Notes under the pieces: generated by a model | The model's database searches: none | What the model saw: only the letters and a program-made list of their open reading frames with translations | What the model was told of the DNA's origin: nothing | Translations under genes and position numbers: made by a program | Shown here: positions 1 to 8,086 of the stretch, one piece after another | Numbering within the stretch: the first letter of the stretch is position 1 | How the letters are laid out: each line of letters opens with the position of its first letter | Source: Phycisphaerales bacterium | GTDB taxonomy: Bacteria; Planctomycetota; Phycisphaerae; Phycisphaerales; SM1A02 | Assembly (NCBI GenBank): GCA_030749435.1 | Contig: JASMKH010000009.1 | Location: 1 to 64,000, forward strand | Direction of reading: 5' to 3' | Length of the DNA stretch: 64,000 nucleotides

Positions 1-286
1 TTGCGTCCAGTTTGGCCGCCTCGCCGCCCTCCCAGTCGGTCTGGGCATCGATGTAATCCCACCACGAGCCGAAGTCATCGCTGGAGAGCCTGCTTCGAAG
101 AAGTTCAAGCGCATGCGCGGCGACCAGCGGACCGTTGAGTTCGTCCTCCGCCCGCTGCTGCAGCATCACCCCGGCCGGGAAGAGTGCGGCGATACTAATC
201 AGGCCGATCCCCAGGATGAAGATCGCCATCAGAAGTTCGATCAGCGAGAAGCCCCGCTTCGGGAATGGTCGGCGGAAGCGATTCAT
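1..286 (-). CDS. Pseudopilin / prepilin-type protein, C-terminus beyond the window edge
   Basis: This is the first part of a type IV pilin-like protein; its ORF was not in the track because it runs off the window. Translating the minus strand from the ATG at 286 gives MNRFRRPFPKRGFSLIELLM, which is the short basic leader, the Gly-Phe cleavage site, the +5 Glu and a long hydrophobic helix. Prepilin peptidase is expected to cut after the Gly and methylate the Phe. The start overlaps the stop of the upstream pseudopilin gene as ATGA, so it belongs to the same operon and is probably translationally coupled. The hydrophobic segment contains IFILGIGLISIAALFPAG, which resembles minor pilins of the PilV/GspI kind. 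The C-terminal domain is missing from the window, so the exact class cannot be assigned. Confidence 0.85.
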   Translation of the reverse strand, partial: MNRFRRPFPKRGFSLIELLMAIFILGIGLISIAALFPAGVMLQQRAEDELNGPLVAAHALELLRSRLSSDDFGSWWDYIDAQTDWEGGEAAKLDA

Positions 287-1395
287 CGGTTGGCGGCCTC
301 CATCGGCACACCACTGAACTTGTTGAAGTGCAGTTGCCTGGCGTTGGCGTCGATGAACTCCCGCAGGGAGGCCGCGCGAACGCTCACGGCCTTTCGCCGC
401 ACCGGGTCGGTCGACGAATCCAGCCACGTCATGGGATCGAGTTGCTCGCGGGCCTCGCGATCGTCGTAGACCGCCAGCCACGCGCCCGTCACGACCAGCG
501 GCTCGTCATCCAGATGTTGTTGGCAGATCGGCAGCCGCTCGGCCTCGTTGTCCTCCCACATGTCCTTGGTGGCGACGTGCAGACCGTCACTGAGCCGGTA
601 CCGCGCTCCTACAAAGCAGCCAGCCGAAGGGGGCGACCATGAGAGTGGTTCGGCCGCACCATCGGCCACGGGGGGGCAGGCATCTGGCAGTCCGAACCCA
701 GCCGGGTCCTGCCGGTTGCAGTAGTCGATGCCTTCATACCGCTGGAATCCATCCGCGTTGAAGTCGACCCACAGCCAGTCGGCGTCGGCAGCGTGCACGA
801 TATTGGCGACCGCGCCGTCACCCGAGAACAGGATGCCAATCATCTGCCCGGGCGCTTCGGGCAACTTGGAGGCGAACTGACTTGGAGTGAGGTACTGCAC
901 ATCCCCGTCGTAGGCCATCGGGTCGGTCGTTGGCGAGTTGCTGTAGTCGCTCAGGTTGGAAATCCGGTGCCCGGGCACAGCGACGCCGATGCCCTCAGCC
1001 AACTGCATGGGCTTTCCGGAACCGACGGGGACGAATCGCGCCGTCCTTGGTTCATTGATGGATCCCGGGTCGCCCGACTCCGGATCAGGAATCCAGGGGA
1101 AGGCCTCGCCGGAATACTGGGCCACGATGCCTTCCAACTGCTGCACGCCCGGCGCGGTGATGGTCGGACGGAACACGAGTGCCGTGGGCCGGGCATCCTC
1201 GATCGCGCGCTGCCGCGCGATCGTGAGCATGTTTTTGACTTCCTCCACGGCACCGGCCCTCCGCACGTCCGATGCGATGGCCTGGTAGGAGGCCACGGTC
1301 GCAAGTCCGAGTACACCAATGATCGCCACGACCGCGAGCAGTTCGATGAGCGTGAACGCGGTACGGATCCTCTGGCTGTACCGGCGGTTCACCAT
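283..1395 (-). CDS. Pseudopilin with prepilin N-terminal methylation motif (370 aa)
   Basis: This is a secreted or pilus-assembled pseudopilin. Residues 1-13 are basic (MVNRRYSQRIRTA) and are followed by FTLIELLAVVAIIGVLGLA, the classical class III signal with Glu at +5. An alanine replaces the usual Gly at the -1 position, which prepilin peptidases tolerate. The remaining 330 residues form a large soluble domain with several aromatic and acidic stretches and no domain I can name. GspH/FimT-type minor pseudopilins are normally about 150-200 aa, so this one is long. It overlaps both neighbours by four to seven bases, placing it inside the pilus/secretion operon that runs leftwards from 9.8 kb. 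Confidence 0.85.
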   Translation of the reverse strand: MVNRRYSQRIRTAFTLIELLAVVAIIGVLGLATVASYQAIASDVRRAGAVEEVKNMLTIARQRAIEDARPTALVFRPTITAPGVQQLEGIVAQYSGEAFPWIPDPESGDPGSINEPRTARFVPVGSGKPMQLAEGIGVAVPGHRISNLSDYSNSPTTDPMAYDGDVQYLTPSQFASKLPEAPGQMIGILFSGDGAVANIVHAADADWLWVDFNADGFQRYEGIDYCNRQDPAGFGLPDACPPVADGAAEPLSWSPPSAGCFVGARYRLSDGLHVATKDMWEDNEAERLPICQQHLDDEPLVVTGAWLAVYDDREAREQLDPMTWLDSSTDPVRRKAVSVRAASLREFIDANARQLHFNKFSGVPMEAANR

Positions 1396-2255
1396 TGACG
1401 TACCCCGTACGAATAGAGGTTGTCCTCGGTTCTACGGAAGCGAGCGTCCTCCTGAGCGGGCGTAAATGCGGTTCCCAGCGTGTGCGTGAAACCGACCCAG
1501 CCGTATCGCTGATCGGGGCCGGCACTCATGAAGTAGGTGCGATCGCCCGATGCCGGGCCGAAAGCCCGCTCCTCAAAGGTACGGATCGTGCCGTCTTCAT
1601 CCTGCAGCGCGGTATTGGTCGTTCCATCCAACTCTTCGTCGTTGACGCCCGAGGATGATGTGCCGCTGTCGAACCAGTCGCGTCCGGCGAACACAACGAT
1701 CACGGGGCGGCCCCACGTGTCGACCAGCAACTTGTCGGTCGGAGATGACCCCGTGCCGACCTCCTCCCAGAACTCGCTCGGCAGTTTGGCCAGAATCGCG
1801 CGACACGAGTCGATCGACTGCAGCCGCTTCAGGACATCCACCATCAGTTTGCGGCCGGCTCGATTCGACATGGCCGTCTCCCAACTCGAAAAGTCGTCGG
1901 GAGCAACCGAGAAGTCCTCCAGGAAACCGACACCGTCGACCTGATCCTGTCCGTACACGCCGCGGACGGGGATGTCGTAACTGCTCAGCCCGTTGAGCGG
2001 CTCGTCCAGGTAGGGCTGGGTACCCCCGCCGTCACCCTGCCCGTACGTCATCGCGTGACCGGTGTGCTGTTCAAACTCGGCCATGGCCGCGTCGAGCAGG
2101 CTCAGCATGTCCTGCGTCTTCCGCCGATCCGCCGACTCAAGGACGGCCGACCCGATGGAGAGCGTGATGGCAGCGAGAATGCTGATGATCACGATGGCGA
2201 TCATCAATTCAATCATGGTGAAGCCGCGGCGCGATCCTGTTCGCCTTTCACTCAT
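1389..2255 (-). CDS. Pseudopilin with GFTMIEL methylation motif (288 aa)
   Basis: The N-terminus is MSERRTGSRRGFTMIELMIA, giving a basic leader, Gly|Phe cleavage site, Glu at +5 and a hydrophobic helix to about residue 35. The following segment (ADRRKTQDMLSLLDAAMAEF) resembles the alpha-helix of GspG-like major pseudopilins. The C-terminal part contains TWGRPVIVVF and a late AGPDQRYG motif, both common in planctomycete prepilin-like proteins. It overlaps the pseudopilin genes on both sides by a few bases. It is probably a structural component of the pseudopilus driven by the ATPases encoded upstream. Whether the machine is a T2SS or a type IV pilus cannot be decided from this gene alone. Confidence 0.85.
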   Translation of the reverse strand: MSERRTGSRRGFTMIELMIAIVIISILAAITLSIGSAVLESADRRKTQDMLSLLDAAMAEFEQHTGHAMTYGQGDGGGTQPYLDEPLNGLSSYDIPVRGVYGQDQVDGVGFLEDFSVAPDDFSSWETAMSNRAGRKLMVDVLKRLQSIDSCRAILAKLPSEFWEEVGTGSSPTDKLLVDTWGRPVIVVFAGRDWFDSGTSSSGVNDEELDGTTNTALQDEDGTIRTFEERAFGPASGDRTYFMSAGPDQRYGWVGFTHTLGTAFTPAQEDARFRRTEDNLYSYGVRQW

Positions 2256-3499
2256 TGGCCGACCTCCACGATGTTGTCCCTGTTGGCCTCCTCGGTGGCA
2301 GCAACGCCAGCATCAAAAGCAGGCTTGCCAAGCCACCGCAGGTCCATACCGTCCTCGTACCAGCCCGAGGCTGCACTGTCGTAGGCCCCGTGATCGCCGC
2401 GGCCGTCGGAGAGTCCGTCGATCGCCTCACCGGGAAAGTCCACCCGCGCCCAGTCGTAGATGCGGCGGTTCGGCCCTGCGGACATGAATGCGAATCGGCC
2501 CGTCAGCAGCGTCCTTGGAATCGACGGATCACCGCGTGAACTGCCCCCATCGAGCGGTCCGTAGTCCCCCCACCGCTGATCACTTTCATCGACGAACCAC
2601 CAGTCGGTGCCTTCGCCCTCGTCGAACTCCCAGGGACGCAGCGCAAAGTACTCCGCCATGCTCGGGGAGTAAGTCCAGCCCACCGAGGGCTGATAGTCGG
2701 GCGGATACGTGCCACCGGGATTTCCGGGCGGATGATTCAGCCGGTAGTACCGGATGGGCGTGCCCCACGCATCCACAATGACCTTCGGGCCACAGGCGCT
2801 GTAACCGGCGTCGCCGGGGAAGAGAACCAGCGGTTGATTCGTCGCCGGGTCAATCGAGCCGTCCCAGGCCCCGAAGTCCCAGTGATCGGAGGCGTCCGCA
2901 TTCTCCTGGCTGCAGTCTCCATCCCAACCGATGGCGCCGACCATGGCCGGGTCGTCGAGTTCCAGGTACGGCCCAAGCACCTCGCCAAGATGGCCATCGC
3001 GTTCCGGGCGACGCTCGCACAGTTCCGCTCGGCCATCGTCGGCGCCAAGTGCGTCAGACCACGAGGCATTCCAGAATCCATCATCGCCCGGCCTGCGGAT
3101 TCCGAGCGCGGCGGCCGTCTCGGCGGTGGGATCTTCGGGGTCATAGCCATAGCCGTCGTGCTGCTCGTCGCCATAGCCCAGCAGGTACTCGGCTGGCGAT
3201 GTGTAGGAGTAGCGCCGCTGCATCGCCGTCAGATAGGCCGGATAGCCTCCCACCATCTTGCGGGTCGGCTCCAGGCCGTCGACGCCCGCTCGGTCATTGT
3301 CCAGCAGCGGCGGCAGGCAGCCCGCCTCTGACTCGAACCGGGTCACGGCCTGCGACAACGCCTTGAGCCGCGACTTCGTCGTCGCCACCATCGCGGCTTC
3401 GCGGGCGCCGCCGGCGGCGACAACGAGCAGACCGATCAGGAGAACGATGATCGCCATCGTGACGAGAATCTCGATCATCGTAAAGCCGCGGAATCGCAT
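2252..3499 (-). CDS. Pseudopilin with GFTMIEI methylation motif (415 aa)
   Basis: This is the first of four consecutive pseudopilin genes. MRFRGFTMIEILVTMAII shows a very short leader (five residues before the Phe), Glu at +5 and a strong hydrophobic helix. A helical segment with KSRLKALSQAVTRFESEAGC follows, then a long tyrosine- and tryptophan-rich C-terminal domain of nearly 350 residues containing DAWGTPIRYYR and FMSAGPNRRI. The WG(T/R)P and SAGP motifs are shared with the next gene, which suggests gene duplication within the operon. The stop overlaps the next start (ATGA). The gene lies three bases after the PilC/GspF gene. Confidence 0.85.
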   Translation of the reverse strand: MRFRGFTMIEILVTMAIIVLLIGLLVVAAGGAREAAMVATTKSRLKALSQAVTRFESEAGCLPPLLDNDRAGVDGLEPTRKMVGGYPAYLTAMQRRYSYTSPAEYLLGYGDEQHDGYGYDPEDPTAETAAALGIRRPGDDGFWNASWSDALGADDGRAELCERRPERDGHLGEVLGPYLELDDPAMVGAIGWDGDCSQENADASDHWDFGAWDGSIDPATNQPLVLFPGDAGYSACGPKVIVDAWGTPIRYYRLNHPPGNPGGTYPPDYQPSVGWTYSPSMAEYFALRPWEFDEGEGTDWWFVDESDQRWGDYGPLDGGSSRGDPSIPRTLLTGRFAFMSAGPNRRIYDWARVDFPGEAIDGLSDGRGDHGAYDSAASGWYEDGMDLRWLGKPAFDAGVAATEEANRDNIVEVGQ

Positions 3500-3501
3500 G
3501 G

Positions 3502-4839
3502 CTACTGGTTCTCCGAAACCGACTGAATCATCTTGACCAGCGGCATGAAGAGGGCGAGCACGATGCCGCCGACGACCGTACCGAGCACAACAACAAGCAT
3601 CGGCTCGACGAGGCTCAGCAGCGACTGCACGGCCACATCGACTTCTTCGTCGTAGTTGTCCGCGACCTTCATCAGCATGACGTCGAGATCGCCGGTCTCC
3701 TCGCCCACGTCGATCATGTTCACGACGATTCCGTCGCAGACCTTGGACTCGCGAAGCGGCGTCGCGAAGGACTCACCTTCCCGAATGGAATCATGCACCC
3801 GCTGCAGCGCCCGTTCGAACACCCAGTTTCCGCAGGTATCCCGCGTGATGTTGACCGCTTCAAGAATCGGGACGCCCGCTGAAACCAGCGTACCGAGCGT
3901 CCGCGTAAAGCGGGCCACCGTCGTCTTTTCGACCAGCACACCGACCACCGGAATCTTGAGCACGATCCAGTCGATGGATGCGCGACCGAATCCGGTCTTC
4001 TTGAACACCTTCAGGAGGGCGATGGCCACAAAGGGCGCCGCCACGATCACCGTCCATCCGGGGATCATCTGCCCCGCATTCTTGCCCGCCACCCAGGAGC
4101 TGGCATCAATGAGAAACTTCGTCAGGCCGGGCAGTTCAATCTCGAAGTCGGCGAAGATCTCCTCGAACTTCGGAATCACGAAGTACATGATGCCTGTGAC
4201 GATCGCAATGGCGATGATCACGACCACCGTCGGATAGATCATCGCACCCTTGATGCGGGCGCGAAGCCTCGCCGCCTTCTCCATGAAGTTGGCCAGACGC
4301 TGCAGGATGACGTCGAGCACACCGCCGACTTCGCCGGCCGCCACCATCTTGCAATAGAGCCGGTCGAACCCCTTGGGGTGCTTGGCAAATGCGTCGGAGA
4401 GCGTGGAGCCCGCTTCGACGTCGGTGACGACCTGGGTCAGAATGCCTTTCAGTTTCCCGGGCTTCTGCTGCTGCTCAAGAATCTGCAGCGATCGCAGCAA
4501 CGGCAAACCTGCATCCTGCAGCGTGGAGAGCTGGCGTGTGAACTGCGTCAGGACCTTGATCTTGACCGGGCCGAAGCTCGGAATCTTGATCTCGATCCCC
4601 TTCTTCTCCTTCTTGGCCTTCGCGGCAGGCTCGGCCTTCTTGGCCTTCTTCTTCTTCTTCTTGCCCGAGCCTTTGCGGCCCTTCTTCCCGCCGGCCTCGC
4701 CGTCCCCCTGCGTCACGGACGTCGGGAAGAACCCTTGGCCGCGAATCTGCTGAATGGCGTCCTCGCTGCTGCCTGCTTCGACGGATCCACTGGTCGGTTT
4801 GCCCGCGGAGTCCAATGCTTCGTACTGATAGGTCGCCAT
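3502..4839 (-). CDS. Type II secretion / type IV pilus inner-membrane platform protein (GspF/PilC family)
   Basis: Polytopic platform protein that couples the assembly ATPases to pilin extrusion. It starts with MATYQYEALDSAGKPTSGSV, the typical PilC/GspF N-terminus. Two cytoplasmic T2SF domains are visible: residues about 100-225 (QFTRQLSTLQDAGLPLLRSL) and about 300-430 (FTRTLGTLVSAGVPILEAV). Hydrophobic segments follow each domain (IYPTVVVIIAIAIVTGIMYF and the C-terminal VEPMLVVVLGTVVGGIVLAL). At 445 aa it is slightly longer than usual because residues about 48-80 form an extremely lysine-rich linker. It sits between the PilB ATPase gene and the pseudopilins in one operon. Confidence 0.95.
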   Translation of the reverse strand: MATYQYEALDSAGKPTSGSVEAGSSEDAIQQIRGQGFFPTSVTQGDGEAGGKKGRKGSGKKKKKKAKKAEPAAKAKKEKKGIEIKIPSFGPVKIKVLTQFTRQLSTLQDAGLPLLRSLQILEQQQKPGKLKGILTQVVTDVEAGSTLSDAFAKHPKGFDRLYCKMVAAGEVGGVLDVILQRLANFMEKAARLRARIKGAMIYPTVVVIIAIAIVTGIMYFVIPKFEEIFADFEIELPGLTKFLIDASSWVAGKNAGQMIPGWTVIVAAPFVAIALLKVFKKTGFGRASIDWIVLKIPVVGVLVEKTTVARFTRTLGTLVSAGVPILEAVNITRDTCGNWVFERALQRVHDSIREGESFATPLRESKVCDGIVVNMIDVGEETGDLDVMLMKVADNYDEEVDVAVQSLLSLVEPMLVVVLGTVVGGIVLALFMPLVKMIQSVSENQ

Positions 4840-4867
4840 GTGTTGCCCTCACCGGCCGAGGCCGGGT

Positions 4868-6748
4868 CTACTCCTCGCTGATCGTCTCGCGAAGCACTTC
4901 ATCGATGGTGGTTCGCCCGTCGAAGATGGACAGGAGGCCCGACTCACGGAGCGTCCGCATGCCGCGTTTGCGACACTCGGTTCTCAGCAGTGCGGTCGAC
5001 GCCTGCTTCATGATGAGTTCCCGAAGTGCGTCATCCATGGTCATAATCTCGAACAGGGCCAGCCGTCCCTTGTATCCACTGCCGTTGCAACTCTCGCACC
5101 CGGCTCCTCGGAAGAAAGACTGGCCCACGACGTCCTCGGGACGCAATTCCAGTTCCATGAGTTCCGATTCGCTCGGGGTGTACTGCTGCTTGCACTTCAG
5201 GCAGATCCGGCGGACCAGTCGCTGCGCCACGATCGCCTCAACCGTCGCCGTAATCAGGAACGACTCAACCCCGAGATCGATCATCCGGAGAACGGTCGAC
5301 GGCGCGTCGTTGGTGTGCAGCGTGGAGAATACGAGGTGCCCGGTGAGTGCCGCCTGAATGGCAATCTGAGCGGTCTCCAAGTCGCGGATTTCGCCGACGA
5401 GGATCGTGTCCGGATCCTGTCGAAGGAAGGATCGCAGCAGCCTCGCAAACGTCAGCTCCTGATCCGTGTTCACTTGGCACTGCACCAGACCGTCAATGTC
5501 GTACTCCACCGGATCTTCGGCGGTGAGAATCTTCGTGTCCGGTTCGTTGAGCGCGCTCAACGCCGCGTACAACGTGGTCGTCTTGCCCGAGCCGGTCGGA
5601 CCTGTGATCAGAACGACGCCATTGGGCCTCCGAATGAGTTCGTTCATCGTGCCCAGTTCGTCATCCCGGAGCCCGACACGATCAATCGCCAGTTCGACGT
5701 TGCTGCGGTCGAGCACACGCATCACGACCGACTCGCCGTACATGGTCGGCAGGACCGAGATACGCAGGTCGATGGGATTCCGATTCACCGTCAATTCAAT
5801 GCGGCCGTCCTGCGGCAACCGCCGCTCAGCAATGTCGAGGTTGGCCATGACCTTGATGCGGGACACGATTGGAAGGGCCAGATGCGGGGGCGGCGGAACC
5901 ATTTCGTAAAGCACGCCGTCGATGCGATACCGCATCCTGAACTCCTCCTCGAACGGTTCGAAGTGGATGTCACTGGCCTTGTCCTTGATGGCCTGCAGCA
6001 GAACGAGGTTCAGCAGCTTGACGACCTTGTTGTCCTCCGAGGCGGCGGCCAGTTGCTCAAGATCGATCGACTCGCCGCGGCCCTCCAACGCTGCAAGCGT
6101 GTCGGAGTCCTCCAGCGCCGCCATGACGTCAAGCATGGACGACCCGGCCTGCGTCGTGGATCCGTACAGTCGCTCGATGGCCGCCTCCACCGCTGAGGGA
6201 GGCGCCACGACGGCGTTGACCTTGAATCCCATCAGCAGACGCAGGTCATCGACCGCTCTGTAATTGTCAGCCGACTTCATGGCGATTGTGATCGCCCGAC
6301 GCTCCGAGTCGAAAGCCACAGGCACAATCTGATAGGTGCGGGCCGTCTCGGCCGGAAGGTGTTCGATCAGGGCCTCGTCGATCGAATCCGGGTCAAGCTC
6401 GATGAAGTCCAGGCCGATCTGACCGGCCAGGACCTGCAGCACATCCTGCTCGGTGATCTTGCCCAGTTCCTGAAGGATCTCACCGACCTTGTTCCGCTCC
6501 CCCTTCTGGGCCCGCCGCTTCTGAATCGCGAGGGCCTCGTGGACCTCCTCGCGGGTCAACTTCCCCAACTTGACGAGCACCCGGCCAAATCGCCGGCCCT
6601 TGAGCTCGGCCGCCGCACTGCCATCGCTCCGCCTGCGTCGCCGGGAACGGCTGGTACTGCTGCTGGAACGGGTTCGCGGCGCGGTGCCCGGCTGGGGCGT
6701 GCCCGCCGAATCGCTGCCAGCGCGCTCAGGTTGTTCTTTCTTGGACAC
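4868..6748 (-). CDS. Type II secretion / type IV pilus assembly ATPase (GspE/PilB family)
   Basis: Hexameric cytoplasmic ATPase powering pilus or pseudopilus extension. The order of parts is: a serine/arginine-rich N-terminal tail (residues 1-50), an MshEN-type N-terminal domain (about 55-220), and the catalytic domain. The catalytic domain has Walker A GPTGSGKTTTLYAA, the Asp box with EDPVEYDIDGLVQCQVN, Walker B ILVGEIRDLETAQIA and the His box HLVFSTLHTND. A four-cysteine zinc site (CLKCKQ...CESCNGSGYKG) is present, as in PilB/GspE. The 626-residue length is normal for the family once the tail is counted. It lies between pilT and pilC. A 180-bp gap upstream could hold a promoter. A paralogue lies at 8087-9835. 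Confidence 0.95.
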   Translation of the reverse strand: MSKKEQPERAGSDSAGTPQPGTAPRTRSSSSTSRSRRRRRSDGSAAAELKGRRFGRVLVKLGKLTREEVHEALAIQKRRAQKGERNKVGEILQELGKITEQDVLQVLAGQIGLDFIELDPDSIDEALIEHLPAETARTYQIVPVAFDSERRAITIAMKSADNYRAVDDLRLLMGFKVNAVVAPPSAVEAAIERLYGSTTQAGSSMLDVMAALEDSDTLAALEGRGESIDLEQLAAASEDNKVVKLLNLVLLQAIKDKASDIHFEPFEEEFRMRYRIDGVLYEMVPPPPHLALPIVSRIKVMANLDIAERRLPQDGRIELTVNRNPIDLRISVLPTMYGESVVMRVLDRSNVELAIDRVGLRDDELGTMNELIRRPNGVVLITGPTGSGKTTTLYAALSALNEPDTKILTAEDPVEYDIDGLVQCQVNTDQELTFARLLRSFLRQDPDTILVGEIRDLETAQIAIQAALTGHLVFSTLHTNDAPSTVLRMIDLGVESFLITATVEAIVAQRLVRRICLKCKQQYTPSESELMELELRPEDVVGQSFFRGAGCESCNGSGYKGRLALFEIMTMDDALRELIMKQASTALLRTECRKRGMRTLRESGLLSIFDGRTTIDEVLRETISEE

Positions 6749-6930
6749 TGGGCCAGTTCCCTATACACCCGAGTCAGGGCCCCTCGCCACGCTCAGCATC
6801 CCGCCGGGCTCGTCCTGAACCCTGCCGGTTCGCCGTCGGTCGCATCCGAGTATGCCGTGCTCGATATCCCGATGCAAGGCCCAACATGGACCTTTTCTGC
6901 TATTGCCACCGGCCAAATGCAATGATCACA

Positions 6931-8049
6931 TCAGGCCTTGGCTGAGTCTGCCTGGTCGAGTTCCGTGCGTCCGACCGACTTCCCAACCCTGTGAATCCGG
7001 TTCGTGAGTTCCGAGGCATCCCTGGCCTTGTCGATCATCTCCTCGGCATCGATGATGCCCCGCTCGAAGAGGCCCCACAGGTGGTCGTCGAGCAACTGCA
7101 TGCCGAACTTCTTGCCGGTCTGAATCGCCGAGTCGATCCGGAAGGTCTTGTTCTCCCGGATCAGGTTGGCGATGGCGGGCGTCACGACCAGGAACTCATA
7201 GGAGGCAACCCGCCCCGGCTTGTCGGCCCGGGTGAGCAACTGCTGCGAAAGCACCGCAAGCAGCGTCACCGAAAGCTGCACCCGAATCTGCTCCTGCTGA
7301 TTCGTGGGGAAGGCGTCGATGATCCGGTTGATCGTGCCCGAGGCGCCCGTCGTGTGGAGCGTCGCGAAGACCAGGTGGCCCGTTTCCGCTGCCGCAATCG
7401 CCGCTTCGATCGTCTCCAGGTCACGCATCTCGCCCACCAGAATGACGTCCGGGTCCTGACGCAGCGCGCGGCGGAGCGCCTCGGCGAAGGAGGGCACATC
7501 CACCCCGACTTCCCGCTGATTGACAACGGACTTCTTGTGGTAGTGGTAGTACTCGATCGGGTCCTCGACGGTGACGATGTGCCGGTCGAAACTCATGTTG
7601 ATGTGGTCGATCATGGTGGCGAGGCTGGTCGTCTTGCCCGACCCGGTCGGCCCCGTCACGATGAACAGGCCCCGCGGCCGACGAATCAATTCCCGAACGA
7701 TCTCGGGCAGGCCAATCTGATCGAAACTCAGCAATTCATTGGGGATGAGACGCAGCGCGATGCTGACGTTGCCACGCTGACGGAAGACCGCCACCCGGAA
7801 GCGGGCTCGATCGCCGTACGCAAAGCCGAAGTCCGTGCTGCCGTGTTCCTGAAGTTCCTGCTGACATCGTTCCGGCGTGATCGACTTCATCAGCGCGACC
7901 GCGTCTTCATTGTCCAGAACCTTGGTGTCCAGACTCCTCAGACGGCCGCTCAGCCGCAGCGTCGGCTTCCGCCCCACCGAAATGTGGAGATCGGACGCGT
8001 CCTGGCGGATCACCGTGTCGAGAAGTCGATCAATCTGAATACTTGACAT
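6931..8049 (-). CDS. pilT: Twitching motility / pilus retraction ATPase PilT
   Basis: Hexameric ATPase that disassembles type IV pili. Motifs seen are the N-terminal DASDLHISVGRKP box, Walker A GPTGSGKTTSLATMIDHIN, the Asp box VEDPIEYYHYHKKSVVNQREVG, Walker B VILVGEMRDLETIEAAI and the His box HLVFATLHTTGA. AIRNLIRE-type motifs at the C-terminus appear as AIANLIRENKTFRIDSAIQTG, which is diagnostic of PilT over PilB/GspE. I chose ATG 8049 (MSSIQIDRLL) because PilT proteins begin close to this point; the track start is a GTG at 8082 only four bases after the upstream stop. Its presence argues that the machine here is a retractable type IV pilus and not only a T2SS. Confidence 0.95.
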   Translation of the reverse strand: MSSIQIDRLLDTVIRQDASDLHISVGRKPTLRLSGRLRSLDTKVLDNEDAVALMKSITPERCQQELQEHGSTDFGFAYGDRARFRVAVFRQRGNVSIALRLIPNELLSFDQIGLPEIVRELIRRPRGLFIVTGPTGSGKTTSLATMIDHINMSFDRHIVTVEDPIEYYHYHKKSVVNQREVGVDVPSFAEALRRALRQDPDVILVGEMRDLETIEAAIAAAETGHLVFATLHTTGASGTINRIIDAFPTNQQEQIRVQLSVTLLAVLSQQLLTRADKPGRVASYEFLVVTPAIANLIRENKTFRIDSAIQTGKKFGMQLLDDHLWGLFERGIIDAEEMIDKARDASELTNRIHRVGKSVGRTELDQADSAKA

Positions 8050-8086
8050 TGGTTCTGTGCTCGCCTTACCGGCGGCGGACACGCTC

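Noticed and set aside
1201-1222. GATCGCGCG-CTGC-CGCGCGATC inverted repeat
   Set aside because: It lies fully inside a pseudopilin coding region and is made of GC-rich Arg/Ala codons; likely chance.
4838-6196. Long plus-strand ORFs opposite PilB (also 6991-8046, 8057-9892 and similar)
   Set aside because: Shadow ORFs from high GC; the minus-strand frames carry complete ATPase motifs.
6849-6877. Possible sigma-70-like promoter (TTGCAT, 17-bp spacer, CATACT) before the PilB gene
   Set aside because: Only three and four consensus matches of six; sigma preferences of this organism are unknown, so it is not reported as a feature.
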